Positions 44,245-52,533 of a stretch of DNA of 64,000 nt are shown here, one piece after another. The notes below the pieces were generated by a model, which saw only the letters and a program-made list of their open reading frames with translations, did not search any database and was not told where the DNA came from. The translations under genes and the position numbers were made by a program. The DNA is from Burkholderiales bacterium. GTDB taxonomy: Bacteria > Pseudomonadota > Gammaproteobacteria > Burkholderiales > SG8-41. Every line of letters begins with the position of its first letter. Position 1 is the first letter of the stretch. The stretch lies in NCBI GenBank assembly GCA_019749945.1, contig JAIEPF010000001.1, positions 302,724-366,723 of the forward strand, in the 5' to 3' direction.

Positions 44245-44715
44245 ATGCAGAAAATCACGCCATTCCTGTGGTTCGACAAGCAGGCCGAAGAAGCCGTCAA
44301 TTTTTATGTTGCGACCTTCAAGGATTCCGGCATCGGAACCGTCACGCGTTACAACGAAGCGGCCGCGGCCGCCTCGGGACAGCCGGCGGGATCGGTGATG
44401 ACCATGGCGTTCAAACTGAACGGCCAGGACTTTATCGCGCTGAACGGCGGGCCGCATTTCAGCTTCAGCGAAGCCGTCTCGTTCGTCGTCAACTGCGACT
44501 CACAGCAGGAAATCGACCATTACTGGAACACACTGTCTGCCGGCGGCCCGGTCGAAGCCCGGCAATGCGGCTGGCTGAAGGACCGCTACGGCCTGTCGTG
44601 GCAGATTGTGCCGGCCGTGCTGCCCGAACTGCTGGGCAAATCACCGCGCGTGATGCAGGCATTGCTGCAGATGAAAAAAATCGACCTCGCTGCCCTGCAA
44701 AAAGCCGCCGCTTAA
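44245..44715 (+). CDS. VOC family protein (PhnB-like)
   Basis: A 156-residue protein of the PhnB-like VOC group: MQKITPFLWFDKQAEEAVNFYVATF, with GSVMTMAFKLNGQDFIALNGGPHF and CGWLKDRYGLSWQIVP. VOC proteins bind metal and substrate in a beta-alpha-beta-beta-beta fold. Members next to YCII and ECF genes are common, with no defined reaction. 23 bp after YCII 1. Confidence 0.9.
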   Translation: MQKITPFLWFDKQAEEAVNFYVATFKDSGIGTVTRYNEAAAAASGQPAGSVMTMAFKLNGQDFIALNGGPHFSFSEAVSFVVNCDSQQEIDHYWNTLSAGGPVEARQCGWLKDRYGLSWQIVPAVLPELLGKSPRVMQALLQMKKIDLAALQKAAA

Positions 44716-44743
44716 ACCCGGACTTATCCAGGAGATCAATGCC

Positions 44744-45199
44744 ATGCCCAAAGTAAAACCCGTGCCGGACAACATGCACACCGTGACACCGCACCTGATC
44801 TGCGCCGGCGCCGCCGACGCCATCGAGTTCTACAAGAAGGCGTTTAATGCGGTGGAGGAAATGCGGCTGCCGGCCCCGAACGGCAGGCTGATGCACGCGA
44901 TGATCCGCATCGAGGGTTCGGCGGTGATGCTGGTCGACGAGATGCCCGAGTGGGGCGCGTTTGGACCGAAATCGCTGAAAGGTTCATCGGTCACGATACA
45001 CATCTGCGTGCCCGATGCCGACACCTTTTTTTCCCGTGCCGTTGCCGCCGGCGCCAAAGTTGTCATGCCGCTGGCCGACATGTTCTGGGGCGACCGTTAC
45101 GGCAAAATAGAGGACCCGTTTGGCCATCACTGGTCAATCGCCACGCACCAGCGCGACCCGAGCCCGGCAGAAATCGCCGCAGCGATGGCCAAGCTCTGA
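44744..45199 (+). CDS. VOC family protein (glyoxalase/bleomycin-resistance-type)
   Basis: A 151-residue VOC protein: TVTPHLICAGAADAIEFYKKAF, MLVDEMPEWGAFGPKSL, then a second repeat with VTIHICVPDADTFFSRAVAAGA and WGDRYGKIEDPFGHHWSIATH. The last motif is typical of the PhnB-type. It lies 28 bp after the previous VOC gene; the two are only distantly similar. Cytosolic, substrate unknown. Confidence 0.92.
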   Translation: MPKVKPVPDNMHTVTPHLICAGAADAIEFYKKAFNAVEEMRLPAPNGRLMHAMIRIEGSAVMLVDEMPEWGAFGPKSLKGSSVTIHICVPDADTFFSRAVAAGAKVVMPLADMFWGDRYGKIEDPFGHHWSIATHQRDPSPAEIAAAMAKL

Positions 45200-45213
45200 A
45201 ACCGGAGAAACCC

Positions 45214-45741
45214 ATGATCAAAATCACCCTCCTCATCATCGCCGTGCTGATCGCCGGCGTGTTGCTGTTCGCCGCGACCAAACCCGACACATTTCAGGTC
45301 CGGCGCGCGGCCACCATCAAGGCGCCGCCGGAAAAAGTGTACCCCTTGATCAACGACTTCAAGCAATGGGCGGCCTGGTCGCCATGGGACAAAAAGGACG
45401 CCGGCATGAAGCGCACATTCGGCGCGATCAGCGCCGGCAAGGGCGCCACTTACGCCTGGGATGGCAACAAGGATGTCGGCCGCGGCGTCATGGAAATCGT
45501 GGAAGCGGTGCCGCCGTCGAAAATCCGCATCAAGCTGGATTTTGAGGCACCCTTTGAAGCGCACAACATCGTCACCTTCACGCTCGAGCCCCGTGACGGC
45601 GGCACAGAGGTCACCTGGCTGATGGAAGGCCCGGCATCCTACTTCACCAAAATCATCCATGTGTTTTTCAGCATGGACAAAATGGTCGGCGGGGATTTCG
45701 AAGCCGGCCTCGCCGCGATGAAAGCCGCCGCCGAAAAATAA
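45214..45741 (+). CDS. SRPBCC family protein with N-terminal membrane anchor
   Basis: A 175-residue protein. Residues 3-22 (KITLLIIAVLIAGVLLFAAT) form one transmembrane helix. The rest is an SRPBCC (START-like) domain: RRAATIKAPPEKVYPLINDFKQW, WSPWDKK and EVTWLMEGPASYFTKI. Such domains bind small hydrophobic ligands. The start at 45214 follows CGGAGAAACCC, 14 bp after the VOC gene. Confidence 0.85.
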   Translation: MIKITLLIIAVLIAGVLLFAATKPDTFQVRRAATIKAPPEKVYPLINDFKQWAAWSPWDKKDAGMKRTFGAISAGKGATYAWDGNKDVGRGVMEIVEAVPPSKIRIKLDFEAPFEAHNIVTFTLEPRDGGTEVTWLMEGPASYFTKIIHVFFSMDKMVGGDFEAGLAAMKAAAEK

Positions 45742-45766
45742 CCTGCAGAATTCCGGAGAACCCGTC

Positions 45767-46150
45767 ATGAAATTCCTGTGCCTGATCTGCGCCGAAAAAG
45801 TCATGGAGCAGATGCCTGCCGCCGAGTCGGAAAAACACTTTGCCGAATATGTTGAATTCACCACGAGGATCCGCGACAGCGGCCACTACCTCGGCTGCAA
45901 CCGGCTGCTGCCTCCGGACAGCGCAATAACGGTGCGGGTGCGCAACGGCAAAATATCCACCACCGACGGGCCGTGGGTGGAAACCAAGGAGCAGCTCGGC
46001 GGTTATTACCTGATCGAGGCGCGTGACCTGAACGAGGCGATCCGCGTCGCTGCCGGCATCCCCGGCGCGGCCAAAGGCTGCGTCGAAGTCCGTCCGGTCG
46101 CCGATGATGCGCAGACGCAGCAGGTCCTCGCCGCGGGGGCTGCGCCATGA
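45767..46150 (+). CDS. YCII (DGPF) family protein 2
   Basis: A 127-residue YCII protein: MKFLCLICAEKVMEQMP, then STTDGPWVETKEQLGGYYLIEARDLNEAI. The core is DGPW rather than DGPF. Its stop overlaps the next YCII start by 4 bp (ATGA), so the two are translationally coupled and may form a heteromer. Confidence 0.92.
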   Translation: MKFLCLICAEKVMEQMPAAESEKHFAEYVEFTTRIRDSGHYLGCNRLLPPDSAITVRVRNGKISTTDGPWVETKEQLGGYYLIEARDLNEAIRVAAGIPGAAKGCVEVRPVADDAQTQQVLAAGAAP

Positions 46151-46509
46151 AATACCTGTGCCTCGTCTATCTCGACGAAAAACGCCTCGACGAACTGCCC
46201 GACGAGGACTGCGTCGCCTATGACGCCGCGATCCGCGCCAGCGGCCAGTGCCTGGCCTCGGAAGCGCTGGAGTCGGTGCAGACCGCCACCACGGTGCGCC
46301 TCAGGAACGGCAAGGTGGCGATCACCGACGGCCCCTTCGCCGAAACCAAGGAACAGCTCGCCGGCTTTTACATGATCGATGCCCGCGATCTCAACGAAGC
46401 CATCCAGATCGCGGCAAAAATTCCGCCGGCGCGCGTCGGCTGCATCGAAGTGCGGCCGATCCGCCCGATCCGCGATACCGTCGCTGCAGCAAAACAACGC
46501 AAACCTTGA
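46147..46509 (+). CDS. YCII (DGPF) family protein 3
   Basis: A 120-residue YCII protein: MKYLCLVYLDEKRLDELP, then AITDGPFAETKEQLAGFYMIDARDLNEAIQIA. It is similar to YCII 2 in every block, consistent with tandem duplication. The last 25 residues are basic (RPIRPIRDTVAAAKQRKP). 10 bp before the BNR-repeat gene. Confidence 0.92.
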   Translation: MKYLCLVYLDEKRLDELPDEDCVAYDAAIRASGQCLASEALESVQTATTVRLRNGKVAITDGPFAETKEQLAGFYMIDARDLNEAIQIAAKIPPARVGCIEVRPIRPIRDTVAAAKQRKP

Positions 46510-46519
46510 GGAGAAGCGC

Positions 46520-47695
46520 ATGGCCACCCCGAAAAAACCGGCAGCCCGCAAACCCTTCGCGGCAAAACGCCGCACCATCGTGTTCGTCGCCACGCGCAAG
46601 GGCGCCTGGCTGTTCCATGGTGACGCCGCGCGCAAAACCTGGAAAACCGACGGCCCGCATTTTCTCGGCCATGTGATCAGCCACATGGTGCTCGACCCGC
46701 GCGACGGCAAAACCCTCCTGGCGGCGGCAAAAACCGGACATCTCGGACCCACGGTGTTCCGTTCGGTCGACATGGGAAAAACATGGAAGGAAGCCGCGCA
46801 GCCGCCCGCCTTCACCAAGGAAGCCGAGGGCGAAAAAGGCCGCTCGGTCGATCACACCTTCTGGCTGACACCGGGCCCCGCATCGGAACCCGATGTCTGG
46901 TACGCCGGCACATCGCCGCAGGGTTTGTTCCGCTCGACTGACGGCGGCATCAACTGGAAACCGTTTTCGTCGATCAACGACGATCCGCAGTTCCGTGAAT
47001 GGATGGGCAGCGCGCAGGACGGCACGCCCGACGGCCCCAAGCTGCATTCGGTGATCATCGATCCGCGCGACTCCCGGCATCTCTACATCGGCATGTCGGG
47101 CGGCGGCGTGCACGAGTCGACGGACGGCGGACGGACCTGGAAAACATTGCTCAAGGGACTCGACGTGGTCGAGGGCTTCGGCTTCGACCCGGCGCAACCC
47201 ACATTCCACGATCCGCACTGCATCCGTCTGTGTCCGTCCAATCCCGACCGGTTGTACCAGCAGAACCACTGCGGCATCTACCGCCTCGACCGCCCTTCCG
47301 ACACCTGGATACGCATCGGCAAATCGATGCCGAAAAAAGTCGGCGACATCGGCTTCCCGATGGTGGTGCATCCGCGCGATGACGACACCGCCTGGGTGTT
47401 CCCGATGGACGGCAGCGGCGTCTGGCCGCGCACCAGCCCCGACGGCAAACCCGCGGTATACGGCACCAGAAACGGCGGCAAGACCTGGCAGCGCATGGAT
47501 TCCGGCATGCCCGCCCGCCAGGCCTGGTGGACGGTGAAACGCCAGGCGATGAGCGCGGACAGCGCGGCAAGCGTGGGCCTCTACTTCGGCACCACCAGCG
47601 GCGAACTGTGGCTGAGCCGTGATGAAGGCAAACGCTGGGCCTGCATCGCGCGCAACCTGCCGGAAATCTACGCGGTGGAAACCGCGACGCTGTAA
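46520..47695 (+). CDS. BNR-repeat/exo-alpha-sialidase-like beta-propeller protein
   Basis: A 391-residue protein with several Asp-box (BNR) turns: FRSVDMGKTW, GLFRSTDGGINW, GVHESTDGGRTW, GTRNGGKTW and WLSRDEGKRW. This marks a sialidase/photosystem-stability-factor-type propeller. There is a basic N-terminus of about 20 residues but no signal peptide, so it is cytosolic. The arginine triad of sialidases cannot be assigned. The start at 46520 follows GAGGAGAAG. It is 6 bp before a MoaD/ThiS-like gene, a pairing suggesting a shared function. Confidence 0.8.
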   Translation: MATPKKPAARKPFAAKRRTIVFVATRKGAWLFHGDAARKTWKTDGPHFLGHVISHMVLDPRDGKTLLAAAKTGHLGPTVFRSVDMGKTWKEAAQPPAFTKEAEGEKGRSVDHTFWLTPGPASEPDVWYAGTSPQGLFRSTDGGINWKPFSSINDDPQFREWMGSAQDGTPDGPKLHSVIIDPRDSRHLYIGMSGGGVHESTDGGRTWKTLLKGLDVVEGFGFDPAQPTFHDPHCIRLCPSNPDRLYQQNHCGIYRLDRPSDTWIRIGKSMPKKVGDIGFPMVVHPRDDDTAWVFPMDGSGVWPRTSPDGKPAVYGTRNGGKTWQRMDSGMPARQAWWTVKRQAMSADSAASVGLYFGTTSGELWLSRDEGKRWACIARNLPEIYAVETATL

Positions 47696-47701
47696 GTCAC
47701 G

Positions 47702-47959
47702 ATGAAAGTGCTGATCCCGAGCGCGCTGCGCTCATACACCGAGCGCAGCCAGGCCGAGGCGCAGGGCGCGACCCTTGCCGCGCTGCTGCTCGACCTTGAC
47801 CGCCAGTACGCCGGCATCCGTTTCCGCATGGTCGACGAACAGGATCGCATCCGCCGTCACATCCGCATATTCGTCAACGGTGTGCAGGCAGGCGACCTCG
47901 CGCAGCCGCTGAAGGAAAACGACGAAATCATCATCGTGCAGGCGCTGAGCGGCGGATAA
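47702..47959 (+). CDS. MoaD/ThiS family small sulfur-carrier-like protein
   Basis: An 85-residue ubiquitin-fold protein, MKVLIPSALRSYTERS, ending in SGG. The C-terminal GG is the site of adenylation and thiocarboxylation in MoaD and ThiS. RIFVNGVQAGDLAQPLKENDEIIIVQALSGG is the expected end of the fold. No moaE, thiG or E1-like gene is nearby; the partner is the BNR protein upstream (6 bp). It may serve tungsten or molybdenum cofactor or protein modification. Confidence 0.85.
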   Translation: MKVLIPSALRSYTERSQAEAQGATLAALLLDLDRQYAGIRFRMVDEQDRIRRHIRIFVNGVQAGDLAQPLKENDEIIIVQALSGG

Positions 47960-48031
47960 ACAGTCCGCCGGCCTGTCGATTTCCGCCTGTATCAGTCGAC
48001 AATTAAAGGAAACCGGCTTGAAGGAACAGCC

Positions 48032-48403
48032 ATGAAATACCTGTGCCTCGCCTATTACAACACGCAACAATTTGCCGGCATGGCGCCCGATGCGATGCGG
48101 GCGCTGGTCAGCCAGTGCCCCGCCCACGACGCCAAGCTGCGTGCCAGCGGCCGGCTGGTGATGCAGGCATCACTCGGCGAACTGGCGCAAACGCGAACCA
48201 TCCATCCCAAAAACGGCAAACCGTCGTTCACCGACGGGCCCTTCGTCGAGACCAAGGAACAGGTCGGCGGTTTTTTCATCATCGACGCGCGGGACATGGA
48301 CGACGCCCTGCGCATCGCGTCCCTGCACCCGGCGGTACAAATCGGCGAACAGGCCGGCTGGTGCGTTGAGGTGCGCCCCATCGAATATTTTGAGCAGCAA
48401 TAA
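48032..48403 (+). CDS. YCII (DGPF) family protein 4
   Basis: A 123-residue YCII protein: MKYLCLAYYNTQQFAGMAP, then PSFTDGPFVETKEQVGGFFIIDARDMDDALRIA. AAGGAACAGCC precedes the ATG. Fourth copy of the family in 5 kb. Confidence 0.92.
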   Translation: MKYLCLAYYNTQQFAGMAPDAMRALVSQCPAHDAKLRASGRLVMQASLGELAQTRTIHPKNGKPSFTDGPFVETKEQVGGFFIIDARDMDDALRIASLHPAVQIGEQAGWCVEVRPIEYFEQQ

Positions 48404-48418
48404 CCCAAGGAGAAAAAA

Positions 48419-48778
48419 ATGTCTTACGTGGACGGTTTCGTACTGCCGGTGCCGAAGAAAAAAATCGAGGCCTACCGCCGCCTGGCGAAAAAGGCCGGCA
48501 AGGTGTGGCGCGATCACGGCGCGCTGGCTTACATGGAATGTGTGGCTGATGACGTGAAGCCGGGAAAACTCACCTCCTTCCCGCAAAGCGTCAAACTCAA
48601 AACCGGCGAAACCGTGGTGTTTGCCTGGATCGTCTTCAAATCGCGCGCCCACCGCGACCGCGTCAATGCCAGGGTGATGAAGGATCCGCGCCTCGCCGAG
48701 ATGGGAGACATCAAAAACATGCCCTTCGACGCCAAACGCATGATCTACGGCGGCTTCAAAAAACTGGTCGGTTTCTGA
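48419..48778 (+). CDS. DUF1428 family protein
   Basis: A 119-residue protein with the DUF1428 pattern: MSYVDGFVLPVPKKKIEAYRR, GALAYMECVADDV and KTGETVVFAWIVFKSRAHRD, ending KRMIYGGFKKLVGF. The family has a dimeric ferredoxin-like (alpha/beta-barrel) fold related to YCII and ABM proteins, with no defined activity. CAAGGAG lies upstream. Its place in the YCII cluster suggests co-expression. Confidence 0.93.
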   Translation: MSYVDGFVLPVPKKKIEAYRRLAKKAGKVWRDHGALAYMECVADDVKPGKLTSFPQSVKLKTGETVVFAWIVFKSRAHRDRVNARVMKDPRLAEMGDIKNMPFDAKRMIYGGFKKLVGF

Positions 48779-48799
48779 TCCGCTGCGGATCTTCGCGCC

Positions 48800-49342
48800 A
48801 TGCAACAACTCGCCGACTTGCGCACGACAGTGCGCATCAGCCATCACTACGCGGCGCCACCGGCCCGCGTATTTGACGCCTGGCTGGCGCCGCAGATTGC
48901 GGGCCTGTGGCTGTTTGCGACCGCGTCGCGGCCGATGGTGAAGGTGGACATCGATGCGCGCGCCGGCGGGACATTCTGTTTGGTCGAGCGCCGCGCCGGC
49001 GCCGTCATCGAACACCGCGGACGTTATGTTGAAATCGCGCGGCCGCAACGGCTGATGTTCGTGCTGCATTCACCGGATTGCGCCCCGAAGGAAGTCCCCT
49101 TGGGGGGCGCCCCGAAGGAAGTCCCCTTGGGGGGCGCCCCGAAGGAAGTCCCCTTGGAGGGCGTCCCCTATGCCACCCGTGTCACAACCGAACTCAAACC
49201 AAGCGACACCGGCTGCACACTGCAATTGATGCACGATGGATTGTCCCCGCAAGACGCGCCCCGCATGGAGGCGCGCTGGGACGGCATGTTTTACGGGCTG
49301 GAATCGATACTGGCGCTGCGCCGCGCCAAGAAAACAATATAA
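48800..49342 (+). CDS. SRPBCC (AHSA1-type) protein with a tandem 9-residue insertion
   Basis: A 180-residue protein of the activator-of-Hsp90-ATPase-like START group: ISHHYAAPPARVFDAWLAPQIAGLW, then KVDIDARAGGTFCLVERR and the helix MEARWDGMFYGLESILAL. Between two core strands (residues 95-121) it carries APKEVPLGG three times, the last copy with one change (APKEVPLEG). This is a 27-bp DNA repeat (49082-49162) translated in frame and is not part of the normal domain. The gene is still intact. Last of the ECF42-cluster genes on the plus strand. Confidence 0.85.
   Translation: MQQLADLRTTVRISHHYAAPPARVFDAWLAPQIAGLWLFATASRPMVKVDIDARAGGTFCLVERRAGAVIEHRGRYVEIARPQRLMFVLHSPDCAPKEVPLGGAPKEVPLGGAPKEVPLEGVPYATRVTTELKPSDTGCTLQLMHDGLSPQDAPRMEARWDGMFYGLESILALRRAKKTI
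49082..49162 (+). repeat. three tandem 27-bp units inside the SRPBCC gene
   Basis: Units at 49082-49108, 49109-49135 and 49136-49162. Each begins GCCCCGAAGG and contains AAGTCCCCTTGGGG; the third has one base change (at 49158). The core CCCCTTGGGG is palindromic. A related sequence, AAGTCCTCTTGGGGGG, occurs in pgi near 53722. Confidence 0.9.
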
Positions 49343-49354
49343 GCTATTGTTTTT
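49331..49354. terminator. AT-rich hairpin between convergent genes
   Basis: AAAACAATA-TAAGC-TATTGTTTT (49331-49353), a perfect 9-bp stem with a T-run, spans the stop codon of the SRPBCC gene and the gap to the yqjK-like gene. The low G+C content makes it a weak terminator, but its A-run and T-run would work on both strands. Confidence 0.5.
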
Positions 49355-49357
49355 AAA

Positions 49358-49642
49358 TCACTTTTTATATGCGCGCAGGCTGCGCACCACCTGCCACAAC
49401 ATCAGCCCACGCTGCAGCCAGACACCGCTGACTCGCGGCCGCAAGGCCGCCACCAGCACGCCGGCCCCGGCGATCAGCGCGGGATGGCGGCGGACATAAC
49501 GCAGCACGGCGATGCCGCGGTCGGCCAGCGCGAGGCGCGGCTGCCAGGGCGCCAATTGCCGCGCCAGCATCACGCGTTGCGCAGCAGCCCGGGTGACCAG
49601 GCGGCTGCGGCGTTCAGCGAGGCGCTGCAGTTCGCCGTTCAT
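49358..49642 (-). CDS. YqjK-like protein
   Basis: A 94-residue basic protein: NGELQRLAERRSRLVTRAAAQRVMLA, then a hydrophobic segment HPALIAGAGVLVAALRPR. This is the YqjK-type layout. Gene order yqjD-yqjE-yqjK matches E. coli yqjDEK. It overlaps the yqjE-like gene by 4 bp. Function unknown; the operon is linked to membrane stress in stationary phase. Confidence 0.75.
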   Translation of the reverse strand: MNGELQRLAERRSRLVTRAAAQRVMLARQLAPWQPRLALADRGIAVLRYVRRHPALIAGAGVLVAALRPRVSGVWLQRGLMLWQVVRSLRAYKK

Positions 49643-50043
49643 GAGCCGGAAGAGAGGTGTTCGCGATCCCTCGCCAGCTCGGTGATGCTGGCTTCGAACA
49701 ATCGCGGTTTGCTGCGCAGCTTGTGTAATGCCCTCCAGCCCACCCAGGCTCCGGCGACCAGGAACAAGGCAGTCAATCCGCCGAGCGCCGCCACCCGGTG
49801 GGTGTCCCAGAACAGCACCACGATCAGCAGCGCCAGCAGCAGCACACCGACACCGGCGCAGAACATCGCCACCAGCGCCAGCAGCAGGATCTCGCCCAGC
49901 CGCGCGCGCTCCTCGGCAATGTCCGTCGACAGCAGCTCCAGCCGGGTCTGGATGATCCCGGCCAGCGTCGCCGACAGTGTTTTCAGCGACGCAAACAGCC
50001 CCTCGCCGGCATCCTTCGGTTCGGCCTCCTGCGCTTGGGTCAT
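49639..50043 (-). CDS. phage holin family / YqjE-like membrane protein
   Basis: A 134-residue protein with an amphipathic N-terminus (GLFASLKTLSATLAGIIQTRLELLSTDIAEERARLG) and two helices at about residues 52-77 and 83-104, the pattern of YqjE. The start at 50043 lies 8 bp after the yqjD-like gene stop; the open frame runs further upstream without support. It couples to the yqjK-like gene by a 4-bp overlap. Confidence 0.85.
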   Translation of the reverse strand: MTQAQEAEPKDAGEGLFASLKTLSATLAGIIQTRLELLSTDIAEERARLGEILLLALVAMFCAGVGVLLLALLIVVLFWDTHRVAALGGLTALFLVAGAWVGWRALHKLRSKPRLFEASITELARDREHLSSGS

Positions 50044-50051
50044 TACGCGGC

Positions 50052-50378
50052 TCAGCGCCGGCCGATCAGCATGCCGATCACCAGTCCGACGCCTGCAGCA
50101 ACACCAACGGCGTGCCACGGATGTTCGTGCACATATTCGTCCGTCGCTTTCGCCGCGGCCTTGGTTTTGGCCAGCAGTTCTTTTTCGGCCTCGAGCATTT
50201 TGGATTTGGCCACGGCCAGCGAATCCTGGACGCGGGCGCGCACGGCAGCCAGCGCTTCACCACCCTGCCCGGCCGAGGCTTTCAGCAGCGCTTCGGCATC
50301 GGCGACCACGACCTTGAAATCGCTGATCAGTTTTTCCTTGGTGACATCAGTAGCATTGCTTCCGGTTGCTGTATTCAC
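50052..50378 (-). CDS. DUF883/ElaB-YqjD family membrane-anchored protein
   Basis: A 108-residue protein. A long helical region (KLISDFKVVVADAEALLKASAGQGGEALAAVRARVQDSL) ends in the conserved DEYVHEHPWHAVGVAAGVGLVIGMLIGRR, a single C-terminal membrane anchor. In E. coli, members bind ribosomes at the inner membrane in stationary phase. First gene of the yqjD-yqjE-yqjK-like operon. Confidence 0.93.
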   Translation of the reverse strand: MNTATGSNATDVTKEKLISDFKVVVADAEALLKASAGQGGEALAAVRARVQDSLAVAKSKMLEAEKELLAKTKAAAKATDEYVHEHPWHAVGVAAGVGLVIGMLIGRR

Positions 50379-50604
50379 GGCCAGGCTCCTCTCATGGAAA
50401 GTAAAAAAACAGGCAGATACCTTAACAATATCATCATGATGCCTTGCAGCAAAAGCCGGCCCGGGGTTTCCGGGTGTTTTTTGCGGCAGGCGCGAACCGG
50501 CGCCAGGTGAGCCTCAAGGCCAAATTGTAAGTCCCAAAGCGCATGTTCAGATTATTAGATGCCTTATTGAGGCAAGGTTCCAGATTTCAAGCCCCGACGG
50601 CCGA

Positions 50605-51321
50605 TCAGTCACGGCGGGCGGCGGCCAGTTTCGCCAGGCAAAGCTGTGTGAACGCCAGCCCCGAGAGCACCGGCACCAGCAGGTTCAGCACCGGCACGTA
50701 GAGCAGCAGCGAGAGCAGGACGCCGAGCAGGAACAGGTCGCCGCGCGAGCTCTGCACCAGCTGCGCGAATTCTTCAGGGCTGGCGTGTTCGGCCAGCGCG
50801 TCGTAGCGGAACAGGCGCTGGTTGAGGTACGCCGAGGTCAGCAGCGGCGCCAGCACCGCGCCGATCCCCGTCAGCCACAGCGGCAGGGTCAACACCCACA
50901 ACACGGCGAACACGGTGATGGCGATGGCGGCATTGCCGATGCTGCCGGCCAGCGTGCCGCCGGCGGCGCGCCGCAGATCCGGATGGTAACGCTCCGCGAC
51001 AAACCGCACGATCACCGGCATCGCAATGATCTCGGTGATCAGCAGCGCCGTGACAAACATCGCCGGCAGGATGGCGATCAGCACCGCCAGTGCCGCGGTG
51101 TAATCGAGAACCCAGGTCGCATTCCAGCCCTGCAGCCAGCCGGCCACCGTGGTGTTCGCCATGGCGCCGCTGATCAAGCCGGTCCACGCGCCCCAGAACA
51201 GCCACGCCAGCAGCGTCCACAACACCAGGCTGATCAGCATCGGCAGAAACACGATGGCGATGATGCGTGAATCGAACAGGTTGCCCGCGGCGCGGGTCAG
51301 TGCGGCAACAGCGTCTCGCAT
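50605..51321 (-). CDS. EI24 domain (CysZ-like) membrane protein
   Basis: A 238-residue membrane protein with about four to six helices: LISLVLWTLLAWLFW, ALAVLIAILPAMFVTALL, NAAIAITVFAVLWVLTLP and FLLGVLLSLLLYVPVLNLLVPVLSGLAF. The last segment, with LVPVLSGLAFTQLCL, is the EI24/CysZ signature end. CysZ imports sulfate; EI24-type relatives are uncharacterised. It lies 27 bp downstream of the LrgB-like gene on the same strand. Confidence 0.8.
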   Translation of the reverse strand: MRDAVAALTRAAGNLFDSRIIAIVFLPMLISLVLWTLLAWLFWGAWTGLISGAMANTTVAGWLQGWNATWVLDYTAALAVLIAILPAMFVTALLITEIIAMPVIVRFVAERYHPDLRRAAGGTLAGSIGNAAIAITVFAVLWVLTLPLWLTGIGAVLAPLLTSAYLNQRLFRYDALAEHASPEEFAQLVQSSRGDLFLLGVLLSLLLYVPVLNLLVPVLSGLAFTQLCLAKLAAARRD

Positions 51322-51348
51322 CAGTCGGCCCTCATCAGATTTGTTGCT

Positions 51349-52074
51349 TCAAATCCAGCGCCACAGCACCAGCAGCAGCGGCACCAGCATGGCCGTCACC
51401 AGGCCATTGAGGCCCATGCCGAGCCCGGCGAAAGCCCCCGCCTGTTCGCTGACCTGGAAAGCGCGCGCGGTGCCGATGCCGTGTGCGGCAATGCCGACCG
51501 CGAATCCGCGCACGCCATGGTCGGTGATGCGCAGGCCGTCGAGCACATACTTGGCCATCACCGAACCGCTGACGCCGGTCAGCATCACCAGCACCGCCGC
51601 CAGGGACGGAATGCCGCCGAGTTTTTCGGCGATGCCCATCGCGATCGGCGTGGTCACCGATTTCGGCGCCAGCGACAGCAGCGTGGTTTCGCTCGCGCCC
51701 AGCAGCCAGGCGATGCCCACCGCGGACACGATCGCGGTCAGCGAACCGGCGAGCAGCGCGACGGCCAGCGGCAGCGCGAGTTTTTTCAGCTTGTCGAACT
51801 GCAGGTACAGCGGCACCGCCAGCGCCACCGTCGCCGGCCCGAGCAGGAAATGCACGAATTGCGCGCCGTCGAAATACGTGGCGTACGAGGTGCCGGTCAG
51901 TGTCAAGGCCGTGACCAGCATCAGGATCGCCAGCAGCACCGGATTCAACAGCGGATTGAATCCGGCGCGCTGGTAGAGCCAGTACGCCGCCTGGTAGGCG
52001 ATCAGCGTCAGGGTCAGCCCGAGCAGCGGACTCGCCGAAAGGTAAACCCAGACATCGGTGATGCGCGGCGTCAT
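51349..52074 (-). CDS. LrgB/CidB family membrane protein
   Basis: A 241-residue protein with seven or so helices. LLSLAPKSVTTPIAMGIAEKLGG and DGLRITDHGVRGFAVGIAAHGIGTARAF are the two conserved LrgB blocks. The family works with LrgA/CidA in holin-like control of murein hydrolases or in transport of pyruvate or glycolate-type metabolites. It overlaps the LrgA-like gene by 4 bp. Confidence 0.92.
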   Translation of the reverse strand: MTPRITDVWVYLSASPLLGLTLTLIAYQAAYWLYQRAGFNPLLNPVLLAILMLVTALTLTGTSYATYFDGAQFVHFLLGPATVALAVPLYLQFDKLKKLALPLAVALLAGSLTAIVSAVGIAWLLGASETTLLSLAPKSVTTPIAMGIAEKLGGIPSLAAVLVMLTGVSGSVMAKYVLDGLRITDHGVRGFAVGIAAHGIGTARAFQVSEQAGAFAGLGMGLNGLVTAMLVPLLLVLWRWI

Positions 52075-52439
52075 GCGCCCCCCTTGCCGTCATCAGCGCC
52101 CTCACGGCCGCGCATCAGCGCCTGCATCACCAGCGCGCTGACGGCGATTGCCAGCGCAGTGCTGATGATGGTCGCGGCGAGGATGGGCAGCCATTCGCCG
52201 GACACCCGCGAAAAATGCACCATCACGCCGACCCCGGCCGGCACGAACAGCAAAGACAAATGCTGCAGAATGCCGTTGGCGGTGTCGCGCAGCGGCAGGG
52301 CCAGGCTGCCGCGCAGGCACAGGCCGAGGAACAGCAGCAGCAGACCGATCACCGGCCCGGGAATCGGCAGGCGCGCGAAATGCACCAGCACTTCGCCGAT
52401 CAGCTGAAACACCAGCAATACCGTGAGCGCACCCAGCAT
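52071..52439 (-). CDS. LrgA/CidA family membrane protein
   Basis: A 122-residue protein with four helices and the LrgA block PGPVIGLLLLFLGLCLRG, then SLLFVPAGVGVMVHF. The start at 52439 was chosen from the family N-terminus MLGALTVLLVFQLIGE; the frame is open further up into the divergent pgi promoter. It pairs with the LrgB-like protein. Confidence 0.9.
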   Translation of the reverse strand: MLGALTVLLVFQLIGEVLVHFARLPIPGPVIGLLLLFLGLCLRGSLALPLRDTANGILQHLSLLFVPAGVGVMVHFSRVSGEWLPILAATIISTALAIAVSALVMQALMRGREGADDGKGGA

Positions 52440-52533
52440 GCGAGATCCTTCCGTCAACGCCCCTATTGTAAACGCCGCTGCCGGCGCGGCGCCGGGGTAC
52501 AATGCGGAGCATGTTCGAAGCACCTGTAAAAAA

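Noticed and set aside
49082..49162. CRISPR-like array
   Set aside because: The 27-bp units are directly adjacent with no spacers and are translated in frame. It is a tandem repeat.
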